A DNA stretch of 64,000 bases from Bacteriovoracaceae bacterium UBA6200 (GCA_002422605.1 DISW01000023.1:408264-472263); one strand, 5' to 3'. Counted from the first letter of the stretch, positions 1 to 8,610 are shown. Numbers and translations: made by a program. Notes: a model not told the origin generated them from the letters alone.

Positions 1-246
1 ATCGACCAATCTCAATCCCTTAACGTTCATATGGAAGATACTAACTTCGGTAAGCTTTCCTCCTTGCACTTTACGGCCTGGAAGCTTGGACTTAAAACAG
101 GTATGTACTACTTGAGAACACGTCCAGCTGTGGATGCGATTAAATTTACAATTAAAGAAACGTCAACTGGTTCATCAGCTGACCAGCAAGCGGCGATGGT
201 TTGTTCTCTGGACAACCCTGAAGACTGCGTAAGCTGCGGAAGCTAG
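1..246 (+). CDS. nrdA: Ribonucleoside-diphosphate reductase large (alpha) subunit, C-terminal fragment
   Basis: Only the last 81 codons are in the window; the reading frame is open from base 1, so the gene begins upstream. The segment contains the family motif DQSQSLN near the start, then the MYYLRTRPA strand that closes the alpha/beta barrel of class I ribonucleotide reductases. It ends in a C-V-S-C-G-S tail, and the paired cysteines at the extreme C-terminus are the redox shuttle that re-reduces the active-site disulfide. The enzyme makes deoxyribonucleotides in the cytoplasm with a separate small subunit, not seen here. A strong terminator follows. Class I is inferred from the tail only. 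Confidence 0.82.
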   Translation: MDQSQSLNVHMEDTNFGKLSSLHFTAWKLGLKTGMYYLRTRPAVDAIKFTIKETSTGSSADQQAAMVCSLDNPEDCVSCGS

Positions 247-260
247 GTTTTTCTGTCAGA

Positions 261-303
261 GGCCCTCTCTCATCAGGAAAGATGAGAGAGGGCCTTTTTT
301 TTT
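261..303 (+). terminator. Rho-independent terminator after nrdA
   Basis: A perfect 14-bp stem (arms 261-274 and 281-294, loop AGGAAA) is followed by nine T residues. It lies 14 bases after the nrdA stop. It also has A-rich flanks on the other side only weakly, so plus-strand use is most likely. Confidence 0.93.
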
Positions 304-305
304 GT

Positions 306-1139
306 TTAAAAAGACAAGGTATATCCCATCTCTGGGCGTTTGAATTCTGGACTTAAGTTGCTCTTATTTTCAGGAATAGGCCTATGGGGAATCACTGGAA
401 ATGTTATAGTTTCACCTTTACGAAATATAATGCTCTTATGATCCTCTAGGTGTTTGATGTCTATCCCATGTTTTCTCATCTCTACCCAAGTATCATTAAG
501 GTCAATAGCAACGCCCTGATAGTAAAACTGTATACCTTCCATTTCTGTATGAAGTGAGATTCCCTTAGGCTTTAGAACCCTCATGATTTCGTTAAAAAGC
601 TCAAATTTGTACCTGATTTGTTTTATAAAACCTGCCGTAAAAATTAAGTCAAACTTATTGTCCCCATAGGGAATGTTTTCTCCAAAATCCAGTTCTTTGA
701 AGACGAGGTAGGGTAAATCGACTTCTTCAATTTCTTTTTTAGTAAAGACTTTAAATTTAAGTGCATCGAGCATGTAATTTTCGCGTCGATAGAAGGTATG
801 GATTTGCTTGTTGTGAATGCCATAGAGTTCAATATCGGGGAACCTTTTTCTGATTTCCATAAGAATGCGGCCATCGTCTCCGCCAATTTCCATAACCCTG
901 GTTTTTTGTCCAGCAAATCGATTCTTCTCAGAAATTTCTCTGATCAAGACTTCCAGGTCATATGGAAGAATTTTCTTATTAAACTCTTCCAATGATCGGG
1001 ATTTTTCATTTTGTGATTGAACGCTTTTATGGTCATCCCAATACATCGAGGAAGCTTCTTGCTCATTCTGAAAGTAAAGACTCAAGCAAAAGCCGACAAT
1101 AATAAAAGAAATGACCAGGAGTATGTTTCTAAGACCCAT
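306..1139 (-). CDS. Membrane-anchored SAM-dependent methyltransferase (unknown substrate)
   Basis: The 277-residue protein starts with an uncleaved-looking hydrophobic segment (about residues 5-24), then a linker and a class I methyltransferase fold. Motif I reads VMEIGGDDGR (about residues 82-91) and is followed by an acidic/strand region ELYGIHN. A later LKPKG segment matches the 'vLkPgG' strand of methyltransferase domain 11. The anchor would place the catalytic domain in the periplasm or at the inner membrane, which is unusual because SAM is cytoplasmic; alternatively the N-terminus is an N-in/C-in anchor. It is convergent with nrdA, and its substrate cannot be told from sequence. Confidence 0.7.
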   Translation of the reverse strand: MGLRNILLVISFIIVGFCLSLYFQNEQEASSMYWDDHKSVQSQNEKSRSLEEFNKKILPYDLEVLIREISEKNRFAGQKTRVMEIGGDDGRILMEIRKRFPDIELYGIHNKQIHTFYRRENYMLDALKFKVFTKKEIEEVDLPYLVFKELDFGENIPYGDNKFDLIFTAGFIKQIRYKFELFNEIMRVLKPKGISLHTEMEGIQFYYQGVAIDLNDTWVEMRKHGIDIKHLEDHKSIIFRKGETITFPVIPHRPIPENKSNLSPEFKRPEMGYTLSF

Positions 1140-1179
1140 GACCCATTGAACACGGATTACTGAATTTTCTCAAGTGGTT

Positions 1180-1206
1180 TTGACATTGAGTTTTCAGTGA
1201 TAATAA
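1180..1206 (+). promoter_or_regulatory. Candidate sigma-70 promoter for the small barrel protein
   Basis: TTGACA (1180-1185) is a full -35 match. A-rich hexamers TAATAA/TAATAG lie 15-18 bases downstream, and the GTG start with an AAGGAG site (1224-1229) follows at 1235. Confidence 0.5.
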
Positions 1207-1234
1207 TAGTGTTGAGTTATTTCAAGGAGCTTTT

Positions 1235-1678
1235 GTGAAATATGCCATTATTATTTGTTTTATATTTATGGGCCTATCGGCTCAGGCCAATGAGAAAGGG
1301 TTAGGCATTTCTATTGGTAATCCAACCGGTCTGAATGGGAAGTATTGGCTCAATTCATCTAGGGCAGTAGACGCAGGTCTGGCATGGTCACTGGGAAAAA
1401 ATCAGGAGGTGAGTATTCATTCTGATTACCTCCTGCATAAGGAAGGTGCGTTCTACTTTAATGATATTCACCCGCTGGATTTTTATTACGGCGTTGGGGG
1501 AAGAATGGAATTTGCTGATGAAATTGAACTAGGGGTGCGTGTACCTTTGGGAATTGCTCATCGTTTTGAAGCAGAGTCGGCCGACGTTTTTGCAGAGGTT
1601 GCCCCTATCGTTGATCTGATTGGGAAAACTGGACTAGAGTTGCATCTAATCTTTGGTGGACGTTACTATTTCAATTAA
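1235..1678 (+). CDS. Small secreted outer-membrane-barrel-like protein
   Basis: The 147-residue product starts at a GTG with AAGGAG six bases upstream. A signal peptide ends near AQA (residues 16-18). The rest alternates polar and hydrophobic residues and closes with a strand ending in Y-Y-F-N, typical of small beta-barrels that end in an aromatic residue or near it. The Gly-Asn-Pro-Thr-Gly-Leu-Asn-Gly segment after the signal peptide recurs in uncharacterised bacterial barrel proteins. Location in the outer membrane is inferred; the function is unknown. It is followed by its own terminator. Confidence 0.65.
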   Translation: MKYAIIICFIFMGLSAQANEKGLGISIGNPTGLNGKYWLNSSRAVDAGLAWSLGKNQEVSIHSDYLLHKEGAFYFNDIHPLDFYYGVGGRMEFADEIELGVRVPLGIAHRFEAESADVFAEVAPIVDLIGKTGLELHLIFGGRYYFN

Positions 1679-1683
1679 TCTTT

Positions 1684-1711
1684 AGGGGCCTTAAGTGCCC
1701 CTGCTTTTTTT
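1684..1711 (+). terminator. Rho-independent terminator
   Basis: AGGGGC (1684-1689) pairs with GCCCCT (1697-1702), followed by GC and a run of T to 1711. It sits directly after the barrel gene and overlaps the end of the convergent gene at 1710. Confidence 0.8.
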
Positions 1712-2270
1712 ACTTTATATAGATTTTTTCTTTTATGCTTACTTTCTTTCCATTAATTTCATGAATCCTTAATTCTCCTCCTAAATTCTTTTCTATCCCG
1801 GTGGGATTTAGAGGATTGATCTGGAGTTTATAATCTGCTTCGAATTTAACCTTAGACTTAGTTCCTTGAAGTTCTCCACTATTGATTTTGAGATTCAGGA
1901 TAGGAGGATTTTCCAGGCTTGCGGTGATTCTATTTTCCGAAGTCATTTTATTAAATGATTTTATATTTCTGAGATTCAATGTCACCGGGAAGGGCGAAAA
2001 TATTTTAGGTTTAAACGATCCTTCAATGTCACAACCTGGAGCAAATTTAAAATTTAAAGTTACTTCTTCTTTCATGGTCATAATGTTGAACCAGTTTATT
2101 TTCTTCTTTTCACACTTATCCACCCGGAAGCCATCTTTAGACGGAGTTTTATTTGCCTTAGAGTGAGGTATTAAAGGAGCTATTAGAGAGGTTATGGAAG
2201 CCTTAACATCTTCAATCTCGCTGTTGGCCGCTACGGTGAAGCTTAAAAAGAGGACTATCAAAATTGGCAT
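1710..2270 (-). CDS. Hypothetical secreted protein
   Basis: The 186-residue protein has a hydrophobic N-terminus with a plausible signal-peptide cleavage near TVAA (residues 12-15). The mature part is lysine-rich and strand-rich (repeated I-x-L-x-I-like segments), and it has a Cys pair (about residues 53 and 81) that could form a disulfide. No catalytic motif or known family is recognisable. It is convergent with the barrel gene and divergent from the response regulator at 2376. Confidence 0.55.
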   Translation of the reverse strand: MPILIVLFLSFTVAANSEIEDVKASITSLIAPLIPHSKANKTPSKDGFRVDKCEKKKINWFNIMTMKEEVTLNFKFAPGCDIEGSFKPKIFSPFPVTLNLRNIKSFNKMTSENRITASLENPPILNLKINSGELQGTKSKVKFEADYKLQINPLNPTGIEKNLGGELRIHEINGKKVSIKEKIYIK

Positions 2271-2375
2271 AAGTTACCTGATTTATTACAAGTTGTTTAA
2301 TCTTAAGTTAACCTTATTCTACTGTTTAGCTTAAATTTTGATAAGGTTACGCGCATAAAAGTAGAGTGAAGCACT

Positions 2376-3089
2376 ATGGAAGATGTCTTAAGCAATAAAA
2401 CAGTACTAGTCGTTGATGATGAGCTGGATTTAAGAGAGATTGTTGCCAGTGAATTAGAGTTTATGGGCGCAAAGGTTTTTCAAGCAGAAAACATACTCAA
2501 GGCCCAGAATATTCTTAATGAGCAAGAAATTGATCTTGTTATTTCAGACATTCGTATGCCTGGCGGAACTGGGATAGACCTACTAGAAACGATTAAGGCC
2601 CACGATCGTCCTTGTCCCCCTGTCATTCTTATCACTGGTTTTGCTGATATCACCCTGGAAGATGCCTTTGATAAGGGGGCCGAAGCTCTCATCAGTAAAC
2701 CTTTCAAACTTGATGATCTCATCAATATGGCATCTCGTTGTATGGCGCCAATTGATGAGCGTTTTACCCAGCCGCTTACCGCTCAAAAGAGCATCACGAC
2801 AACTGAAAATGATGACATTTATTTTGGTCGTGGTGGAGCAGCTATAGAAATAACGAATCAATCCGGCCGATTTGATGTTGGAGACACCATTCAATTTGAT
2901 CTCTTAGTAGGCGAACATCATATTAATGGTAGTGGAGTCTGTCGCTGGGTGAAACAAAGCGATAACGATGGCTCACGCACCTATATGGGTCTTGAATTTA
3001 TCTGTCTTAAAGCGGATTCTTTGAATCAATTTAAGGATATGTTTAAAAACCGAAAAATCATTCCTTATATACCCAACATACCTTATTAA
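2376..3089 (+). CDS. Response regulator with receiver and PilZ-like output domain
   Basis: Residues about 8-125 form a CheY-like receiver: acidic pocket V-D-D-E near residue 14-17, phospho-acceptor Asp in ISDIRMPGG, Thr in LITGFAD and Lys in ISKPFK. Residues about 145-230 resemble a PilZ domain (GDTIQF, then TYMGLEF near the end). The classical RxxxR and D/NxSxxG c-di-GMP motifs are not clear, so ligand binding is uncertain. The architecture suggests a phosphorelay output affecting surface behaviour. No histidine kinase is adjacent. Its stop overlaps the msrA stop by four bases. Confidence 0.82.
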   Translation: MEDVLSNKTVLVVDDELDLREIVASELEFMGAKVFQAENILKAQNILNEQEIDLVISDIRMPGGTGIDLLETIKAHDRPCPPVILITGFADITLEDAFDKGAEALISKPFKLDDLINMASRCMAPIDERFTQPLTAQKSITTTENDDIYFGRGGAAIEITNQSGRFDVGDTIQFDLLVGEHHINGSGVCRWVKQSDNDGSRTYMGLEFICLKADSLNQFKDMFKNRKIIPYIPNIPY

Positions 3090-3634
3090 TTTCGTAGCCA
3101 ATGGCAGGTATAACCTCCTGGATTCTTTTTTAAGTAATCTTGATGGTATTCTTCCGCCGGATAAAAGGTCTGGGCCGGGACAACTTGAGTCACGATAGGC
3201 TTAGGCCATTTCTTAGACTCATTAACTTCTTTGATTTTCTCTTCAGCAGTTATTTTTTGTTCAGGTGAATGATAAAAAATAACTGAACGGTATTGAGTCC
3301 CTTTATCATTGCCCTGTTGGTTCAAAGTCGTAGGGTCATGCATCCGGAAAAAATACCCCAAAAGATCTTTAAAAGTTAATTTTTTGGGATCAAACACTAC
3401 TTGCACTGTTTCCGCATGATTAGTTGTTCCAAGACTGACTATCCTATAAGTAGGATTGTCGACCGAACCTCCCGTGTATCCAACAGTTGTCTCAATCACT
3501 CCAGGAATTTCTTTGATAATTTCTTCCATTCCCCAGAAGCATCCGCCAGCAAGAGTCGCAGTTTCTTTGCTCATAGTTTTGGCCCCTAGTTGCGTTCCCA
3601 CCATTAAACATAAAAGTAAAGTGAACGTTTTCAT
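3086..3634 (-). CDS. msrA: Peptide-methionine (S)-S-oxide reductase, exported form
   Basis: MsrA reduces methionine-S-sulfoxide in damaged proteins. The catalytic motif GGCFWG has its Cys at residue 32, followed by the family signature GYTGG and, further on, HAETVQV and the EEYHQDYL segment. The length (182 residues) is normal for MsrA plus a short leader. The first ~18 residues form a signal peptide ending near L-G-A, so the enzyme is probably periplasmic. The gene is divergent from the RNA methyltransferase at 3700. Confidence 0.93.
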   Translation of the reverse strand: MKTFTLLLCLMVGTQLGAKTMSKETATLAGGCFWGMEEIIKEIPGVIETTVGYTGGSVDNPTYRIVSLGTTNHAETVQVVFDPKKLTFKDLLGYFFRMHDPTTLNQQGNDKGTQYRSVIFYHSPEQKITAEEKIKEVNESKKWPKPIVTQVVPAQTFYPAEEYHQDYLKKNPGGYTCHWLRN

Positions 3635-3699
3635 GGGATCATTTTCCCAGAAAAAGAATCATTTGGCCCATAACTTTAAAAGTTTGTTACAATGAATAC

Positions 3700-4572
3700 A
3701 TGACAAAAGGGCCTGAGGGATTTGAAGCATTTTATAGTTCTATGTATGGTGAGCGCTGGCCGCGTTTAAAAGAAGCATTACTGGCGCCTAAAAAACATGT
3801 TGCTGTTTTAAATCCTTTTTCGAAATTTAAATTCATTGATACGCCACTTCACATAACAGGAATCTCCTATGAGCATGATGTGAGGGAAAACTTCCCGCAG
3901 CCTGCTCAAACCGAAGAGGGCTTTCATAATTATTATCTGATGGATGCGGCAAGCATCCTTCCTGTAGAAGCCTTGGACCTTGTTCCTGGTGAGAAAGTTG
4001 TCGACTTGTGTGCGGCACCTGGCGGTAAGAGCTTACTGTGTGCTTGGAAATTAAAAAATCAAGGTCATCTGGTATCGAATGACCGGTCGGCCGCCAGACG
4101 GGCACGTATTCACCGTATTTTTGATGACTATCTTCCTAAGTCTGAACAAAAAAACCATTCGATTACCGGATACGACGCTACCAAGTGGAGTCTCTATCAA
4201 AAAAGTATTTTTGATAAGGTTCTATTAGATGCTCCTTGCTCATCTGAACGTCATGTTCTTGAAGACTCAAAGGAGTTATCTGTCTGGGCACCTGGTAGAA
4301 CCAAGGCGATAGCCATAACTCAATTTGCTATGCTGGCTTCGGCCCTGGATATCGTTAAAGTCGGGGGAACGATTGTTTATTCGACCTGTGCTCTGTCTCA
4401 GTTAGAAAATGACGAGATCATTCGTAAGCTTTATCAAAAACGGCCAGGTCGTTTTGAATTGATCCGTAAAGAATTTTCTTTCGGTGAAGTGACTGAATTT
4501 GGATGGCAGGTGTTACCTGATACAACCGGATGGGGTCCCTTTTATCTGGCCGTGGTTAAGAGGATTAAGTAA
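3700..4572 (+). CDS. NSUN/RsmB-type RNA (cytosine-5) methyltransferase
   Basis: The SAM site reads VVDLCAAPGGKS. Both catalytic cysteines of RNA m5C methyltransferases are present: D-A-P-C-S-S (Cys about 180) and Y-S-T-C-A (Cys about 230). The segment after the first Cys, SSERHVL, resembles NSUN3/NSUN4 enzymes of organelles more than E. coli RsmB/RsmF, and the 290-residue length fits that compact form without an extra RNA-binding domain. The product probably acts on rRNA or tRNA. It is convergent with ung, with an eight-base overlap. Confidence 0.85.
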   Translation: MTKGPEGFEAFYSSMYGERWPRLKEALLAPKKHVAVLNPFSKFKFIDTPLHITGISYEHDVRENFPQPAQTEEGFHNYYLMDAASILPVEALDLVPGEKVVDLCAAPGGKSLLCAWKLKNQGHLVSNDRSAARRARIHRIFDDYLPKSEQKNHSITGYDATKWSLYQKSIFDKVLLDAPCSSERHVLEDSKELSVWAPGRTKAIAITQFAMLASALDIVKVGGTIVYSTCALSQLENDEIIRKLYQKRPGRFELIRKEFSFGEVTEFGWQVLPDTTGWGPFYLAVVKRIK

Positions 4573-5239
4573 GACTCCAGTCAATTTCTTTTAAGCCTTT
4601 TTCTTTTAGATAGGTATTGGTTTGTGAAAAAGGTTTAGAACCTACAAACCCGCGGTATACGGATAGAGGAGAGGGGTGCACAGATTTGATGATCTTGTGC
4701 CTGTTCTCATCAACCTTGGAAGCTTTCTTTTGGGCCGGGCTTCCCCAAAGAATGAAGACGAGATGATCTTTTTCATGGTTCAAGATTTCAATCACCCGGT
4801 CAGTGAATTTTTCCCAGCCTTTTTGATGATGACTTCCGGCCTTACCATCTTCAACTGTCAGAACGTTATTGAGAAGTAAAACTCCCTGGCGCGCCCAGCT
4901 TTCTAAGCATCCATGAGTTGGTACTTGTATTCCCAAATCGTTATTTAACTCTTTAAAGATATTCACTAAAGAGGGCGGAATTTTTACTTCTTTATTAACG
5001 GAAAAACACAATCCATGGGCCTGATCTGGGCCGTGATAAGGATCTTGTCCCAGGATGATGACTTTTACCTGATCAAAGGGGGTTAAGCGAAAGGCTTCAA
5101 AAATATTTGAGGCCGGGGGATAGATTTGTTTACCCGACTTGAATTCCTGATTTAAAAACCTGAATAATTCCTCCATGTATGGAGCTTTCAGTTCCTGACT
5201 AAGGTATGCAGACCAGCTTTCATCTAATGCTAAATTCAT
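4565..5239 (-). CDS. ung: Uracil-DNA glycosylase
   Basis: Family 1 UDG removes uracil from DNA as the first step of base excision repair. The water-activating motif GQDPYHG spans residues 64-70 (Asp 66), and the C-terminal HPSPLS loop carries the catalytic His. FILWGSPAQKK lies between them as expected. Length (224 residues) is standard. It is divergent from the exonuclease gene at 5304. Confidence 0.97.
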   Translation of the reverse strand: MNLALDESWSAYLSQELKAPYMEELFRFLNQEFKSGKQIYPPASNIFEAFRLTPFDQVKVIILGQDPYHGPDQAHGLCFSVNKEVKIPPSLVNIFKELNNDLGIQVPTHGCLESWARQGVLLLNNVLTVEDGKAGSHHQKGWEKFTDRVIEILNHEKDHLVFILWGSPAQKKASKVDENRHKIIKSVHPSPLSVYRGFVGSKPFSQTNTYLKEKGLKEIDWSLT

Positions 5240-5303
5240 GATGTATTTTTAACTTATTTCTTTTATTTTGGCCAAAGGAGGGGCGAAATTATTATGATAA
5301 GTT

Positions 5304-6581
5304 ATGACTACGAAGAGATATGTTATTTGTGATCTTGAGGCCACTGGTCTGGATAGCGAAGCTGACATTATCGAACTTGCTCTTTTGACTTTTGAAGATA
5401 ATAAGGTCATCGATGTCTATGAAACCCTGGTCAATCCATTAAGAAATGTTCCTGAGTTCATTACCAATCTAACCGGTATTTCCAATCGTAGTTTGAAAGA
5501 AGCTCCCAAGTTCTATGAGATTTCTGAAGCAATCCTTTCTCGTTTGGATGGGGCGATCTTTGTTTCCCACAACACTGAGTTCGATTTGGGGCTATTAAGA
5601 AAAAAATTTAAAGAAATGGGTCATGAATTAAAAATAAAAGATTTTTGCACTCTTAAAATGGCCCAATTTGAGATTCCTGGCCTCAGTAATTATAACCTCG
5701 ATGCCCTCTGTAACTTTTTTAATATAAAAATTAAGGATCGTCATCGGGCGATAGGAGATGCCAAGGCAACGTTATCGCTTTTTAAAGAGCTTCAAGATTT
5801 AAGATATAAACCTACTCCCAAAGTTTTTTATCTACCTCAGCATGAAAAAATCATGAAAATGATTCCTTCAAAGGCCGGGAACCTGTATTTCAAAAATGGA
5901 GAAGGAAAAGTCATAAGAATTGAAGCCTCATTTAACATGCAAAAAACGGCCAGGGACCTCTTGCTGGTTAAGCCCTCAAATCGTGATTTACTCCTGAATG
6001 TTCAGAGCGTGGAAGCTGAAATTACTGGTTCGGCCCTAATAGCTGAATTTAAAAAACTTCGATTCAAACCTTTTCATCCTCATTTTGTCATCGTGACTGA
6101 GCTTCACAAAATGGAAAAGTATTTCAAAATTAAAGCTTACCGAAAAGATGTTGAGGGCCTTTGGTATTTTAAGAATCTGGAGAGTGCTAAGAAGAAACTT
6201 AATGAACTTAAACGGGCCTTAAAAGATAATACCTTTATTTACCGAGAGGGTGGGAAATCAAAAGAAGAAATATTGCGGCATAATCAAAAAGTGGATTCAC
6301 TTGCAAAAATCACCCGTTTCCCTGCCGATAACCTGATTTTAATCGGAGAGGGAAGGACTTTGGGTGAAAAATCAGTGATAGTGATCAGAAAAAATCACGT
6401 TTTGGGCCATGGTTATACCAGTGATTCTGATGAAGAAATATATGCAAATCCTGATAAGTACTTGTCCCGACTCTATAAATCCCATCCCGGAGTAGATCTG
6501 CTCGCCCGCAAACATCTGATGGTTTTAAAAAACCTAAAGCATAAAACCGAAGGCTGGCGCAGTCTGGCCGAAACGTGTTAG
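5304..6581 (+). CDS. DEDDh 3'-5' exonuclease fused to a degenerate UvrC/Cho-like GIY-YIG module
   Basis: Residues 1-170 form a DnaQ/epsilon-type exonuclease with all catalytic residues: D10 and E12 (CDLEATG), D94 (NTEFD), H147 and D152 (HRAIGDA). Residues about 185-270 follow the layout of UvrC/Cho N-terminal domains (PSKAGNLYF...GKVIRIEA...LIAEFKKL), but the hallmark G-I/V-Y and Y-I-G tyrosine pair is replaced by NLYF and IRIE. The DnaQ-UvrC fusion is a known architecture in DNA repair; here the second nuclease looks inactive and may only bind DNA. Residues 290-425 are unassigned. It leads an apparent operon with the next two genes. Confidence 0.8.
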   Translation: MTTKRYVICDLEATGLDSEADIIELALLTFEDNKVIDVYETLVNPLRNVPEFITNLTGISNRSLKEAPKFYEISEAILSRLDGAIFVSHNTEFDLGLLRKKFKEMGHELKIKDFCTLKMAQFEIPGLSNYNLDALCNFFNIKIKDRHRAIGDAKATLSLFKELQDLRYKPTPKVFYLPQHEKIMKMIPSKAGNLYFKNGEGKVIRIEASFNMQKTARDLLLVKPSNRDLLLNVQSVEAEITGSALIAEFKKLRFKPFHPHFVIVTELHKMEKYFKIKAYRKDVEGLWYFKNLESAKKKLNELKRALKDNTFIYREGGKSKEEILRHNQKVDSLAKITRFPADNLILIGEGRTLGEKSVIVIRKNHVLGHGYTSDSDEEIYANPDKYLSRLYKSHPGVDLLARKHLMVLKNLKHKTEGWRSLAETC

Positions 6582-6590
6582 GATGTTGTC

Positions 6591-7034
6591 ATGAATCCAA
6601 AAAAATTTATCTCTACAAAACGCTTTTCAGGTTTCCCTTGTACCCATCGTCAGTGGCGAGCAAGCTCTCACTGCCGGTTTGTTCATGGTTACTCTCGTTC
6701 CTTTTATTTTGAATTTGCCTCAAATGAACTAACCCCTGAAGGTTGGGTCGTCGATTTTGGCGGTTTAAAAGAATTAAAAACATGGCTTGAGCATATGTTT
6801 GATCACACTTTCTTAATTGCTCAAGATGATCCCCATCTGGAGGACTTTAAAAAATTAAACAACGAGGGAGTGATTCAATTAAGAGTCATGCCTAATCCTG
6901 GAATGGAGGGGACCGCTCTTTTTGTTTATGAAGAGGCGATGAAGATTCTAAAAAGCCTTTATGGAGAGCGCGCTTGGATCACATTGGTTGAAGTCTCTGA
7001 GAATGAGAAAAATAGCGCTAAATTTATTCCATGA
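6591..7034 (+). CDS. QueD/6-pyruvoyl-tetrahydropterin synthase-like protein
   Basis: The 147-residue protein has the fold signature of the QueD family: an N-terminal F-x-x-x-P-C-x-H-R segment, then HCRFVHGYS, then GWVVDFGGLK and FDHTFL. QueD binds zinc through one early His and the two His of an HGH motif and makes 6-carboxytetrahydropterin for 7-deazaguanine synthesis. Here HGH reads HGY, so one metal ligand is replaced or supplied elsewhere. No other queuosine genes are in the window. It overlaps the next gene by four bases, suggesting coupling. Confidence 0.72.
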   Translation: MNPKKFISTKRFSGFPCTHRQWRASSHCRFVHGYSRSFYFEFASNELTPEGWVVDFGGLKELKTWLEHMFDHTFLIAQDDPHLEDFKKLNNEGVIQLRVMPNPGMEGTALFVYEEAMKILKSLYGERAWITLVEVSENEKNSAKFIP

Positions 7035-7690
7035 ATCCCTGGAGCAGCTTCCTCCCAGCGACATGTTTACCTGACCAATGCAACTGTGAATTTACCCGGG
7101 ATGCCCTCATTCGTCAGCCCTCGGCCTTCTGGAGCTCATTTGCCTATCTCTTTACAGCTCTTCTTATTTACCGTGAAATAGGGAACAAAACGGTTGAACT
7201 TAAAATGTGGGCCGGAGTTTGTTTCTTGATGGGGCTATCGAGTCTTTTTGGACATGGTAGCTTTATCAATCTGGCTTTGGCCTTAGATTTTGCTTCTATT
7301 ATTTTAGTTTTAAGTTTTTTTGCCTTGTTGAATCTGATGGGAAATTACCGCGAGAAGATTTTTAGAATATTCTTCATTTTCCTTCTCTATTACATTTCTG
7401 TATTTGCAATCATGTATTACATGGATAAATGGCCCAAGATATTTATTAGCCTTTTAGTCTTTGCTTTTTCACTCTTTGATTTAGTTCGCACTTGTGGAAT
7501 AGATTTTTTTAAACATCGAGCTCTTCAGATTTCTCTGGGCATATTGGTCATTTCTTTTGGAATGTTTTTGCTGGATGAATTCCACTTTGGTTGTGAACCT
7601 GAAAGCTGGTTTCAGTGGCACTCTTTGTGGCATATTGGTACGGCCATCTCAATGTATTATTATGGTAAGTGGCGTTTTACTTGTGTCTAA
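7031..7690 (+). CDS. CREST-superfamily (alkaline ceramidase-like) membrane hydrolase
   Basis: The 219-residue protein appears to have six to seven membrane helices. The N-terminal soluble stretch C-x-C-E-x(6)-R-Q-P-x-x-x-W-S resembles the entry to alkaline ceramidases and related CREST hydrolases. The signature polar residues are present: Ser in FWSSF, His/Asp in HGS and ALDF, and C-terminal W-H-S-L-W-H. The family hydrolyses amide bonds in membrane lipids with a zinc site. It is translationally coupled to the QueD-like gene and overlaps the following convergent gene by 14 bases. The substrate is unknown. Confidence 0.7.
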   Translation: MNPWSSFLPATCLPDQCNCEFTRDALIRQPSAFWSSFAYLFTALLIYREIGNKTVELKMWAGVCFLMGLSSLFGHGSFINLALALDFASIILVLSFFALLNLMGNYREKIFRIFFIFLLYYISVFAIMYYMDKWPKIFISLLVFAFSLFDLVRTCGIDFFKHRALQISLGILVISFGMFLLDEFHFGCEPESWFQWHSLWHIGTAISMYYYGKWRFTCV

Positions 7691-8573
7691 ACTGATTTAA
7701 CCAATTCAGAATTTCTTGATCCATAACTTCAGGAATGTAACCTTCGTTATTGAGTAACTGCAGCGCCAGAGGGGGATTAAGATCCTTAGGCCATTCATTA
7801 AAATAATTCTCTGAAAAATAATGGACCATGGCCGATTTTAAACACTTCAATAAATGAATGGCGTAAGCATTCATGTCGGCAATGAGATACTCAAATTCAT
7901 CAGCAAACTCTTTTCTGGAAAGATCGAAATAGTCCAAAGTTTTATCCAACAGGCCATAAAAGCCAAGTTGCCCCTCATAACAATTATTATGATGATAAAA
8001 GTGATCGGCGTGAATCAAATCGTGCATAGTAAAACTTAGAGCATCTCTTTCCCCAAGGATGTAAGTGGAGAGTCTTTTATCCATGATACAAGTGACACAT
8101 CTTCTGCCTTGCTTCTGCTGCTGTAATACTTCGCCGGGAGTAGGAATCCTGAACATCAATTCCAATCCATAGCTCCCACTGATCCATGAAAGGATCGCCC
8201 GGTTAACCGAAGCGGGGGTGGACTTAAAAGCAAAATTGGCAAAAATTTCCTCTATGGTCTCAAACTCTTGAAGGCGTTTTAAAACATTCGATTCAAAATG
8301 AAAGGGAAGATTTCGAAAAGGAATGCCATTAATTCTTAAAACCGATTTTTTGGCCCCTGGCCACGAACCAGGGTTCCGATGTGCTAAGAAAACAATGATA
8401 TAACAGGCCACAAATTGAGCTTCATTTATTTTTCCATCCTGAAGCAACTTGTAAAAAGGTGTCAATTTTGCACCTACTAAAGGTGCTTCCGTATTTAACT
8501 CATCCTGAGAAACTAATTTTTTCTTAAAACGCCCTGCTCTTGAGGATGATTTATTATAGAAATTTTCAGTCAT
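7677..8573 (-). CDS. Conserved-looking protein of unknown function with His/Asp/Glu-rich metal-site-like motifs
   Basis: I do not recognise a family. The 298-residue protein is soluble and shows two clusters that look like a metal site: M-H-D-L-I-H-A-D-H-F-Y-H-H (about residues 178-190) and, about 40 residues later, D-E-F-E-Y-L-I-A-D-M-N-A. Helical periodicity around both clusters would suit a helical carboxylate/His-bound metal enzyme. A single C-V-T-C pair occurs just before the first cluster. It is monocistronic and divergent from the small gene at 8611. Confidence 0.6.
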   Translation of the reverse strand: MTENFYNKSSSRAGRFKKKLVSQDELNTEAPLVGAKLTPFYKLLQDGKINEAQFVACYIIVFLAHRNPGSWPGAKKSVLRINGIPFRNLPFHFESNVLKRLQEFETIEEIFANFAFKSTPASVNRAILSWISGSYGLELMFRIPTPGEVLQQQKQGRRCVTCIMDKRLSTYILGERDALSFTMHDLIHADHFYHHNNCYEGQLGFYGLLDKTLDYFDLSRKEFADEFEYLIADMNAYAIHLLKCLKSAMVHYFSENYFNEWPKDLNPPLALQLLNNEGYIPEVMDQEILNWLNQFRHK

Positions 8574-8610
8574 GGTGTATCATTAGCATATTGGACCCAA
8601 GGAGGGAAAC

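Noticed and set aside
2480..2894. Minus-strand frames within the response regulator gene
   Set aside because: Shadow frames of a conserved receiver domain.
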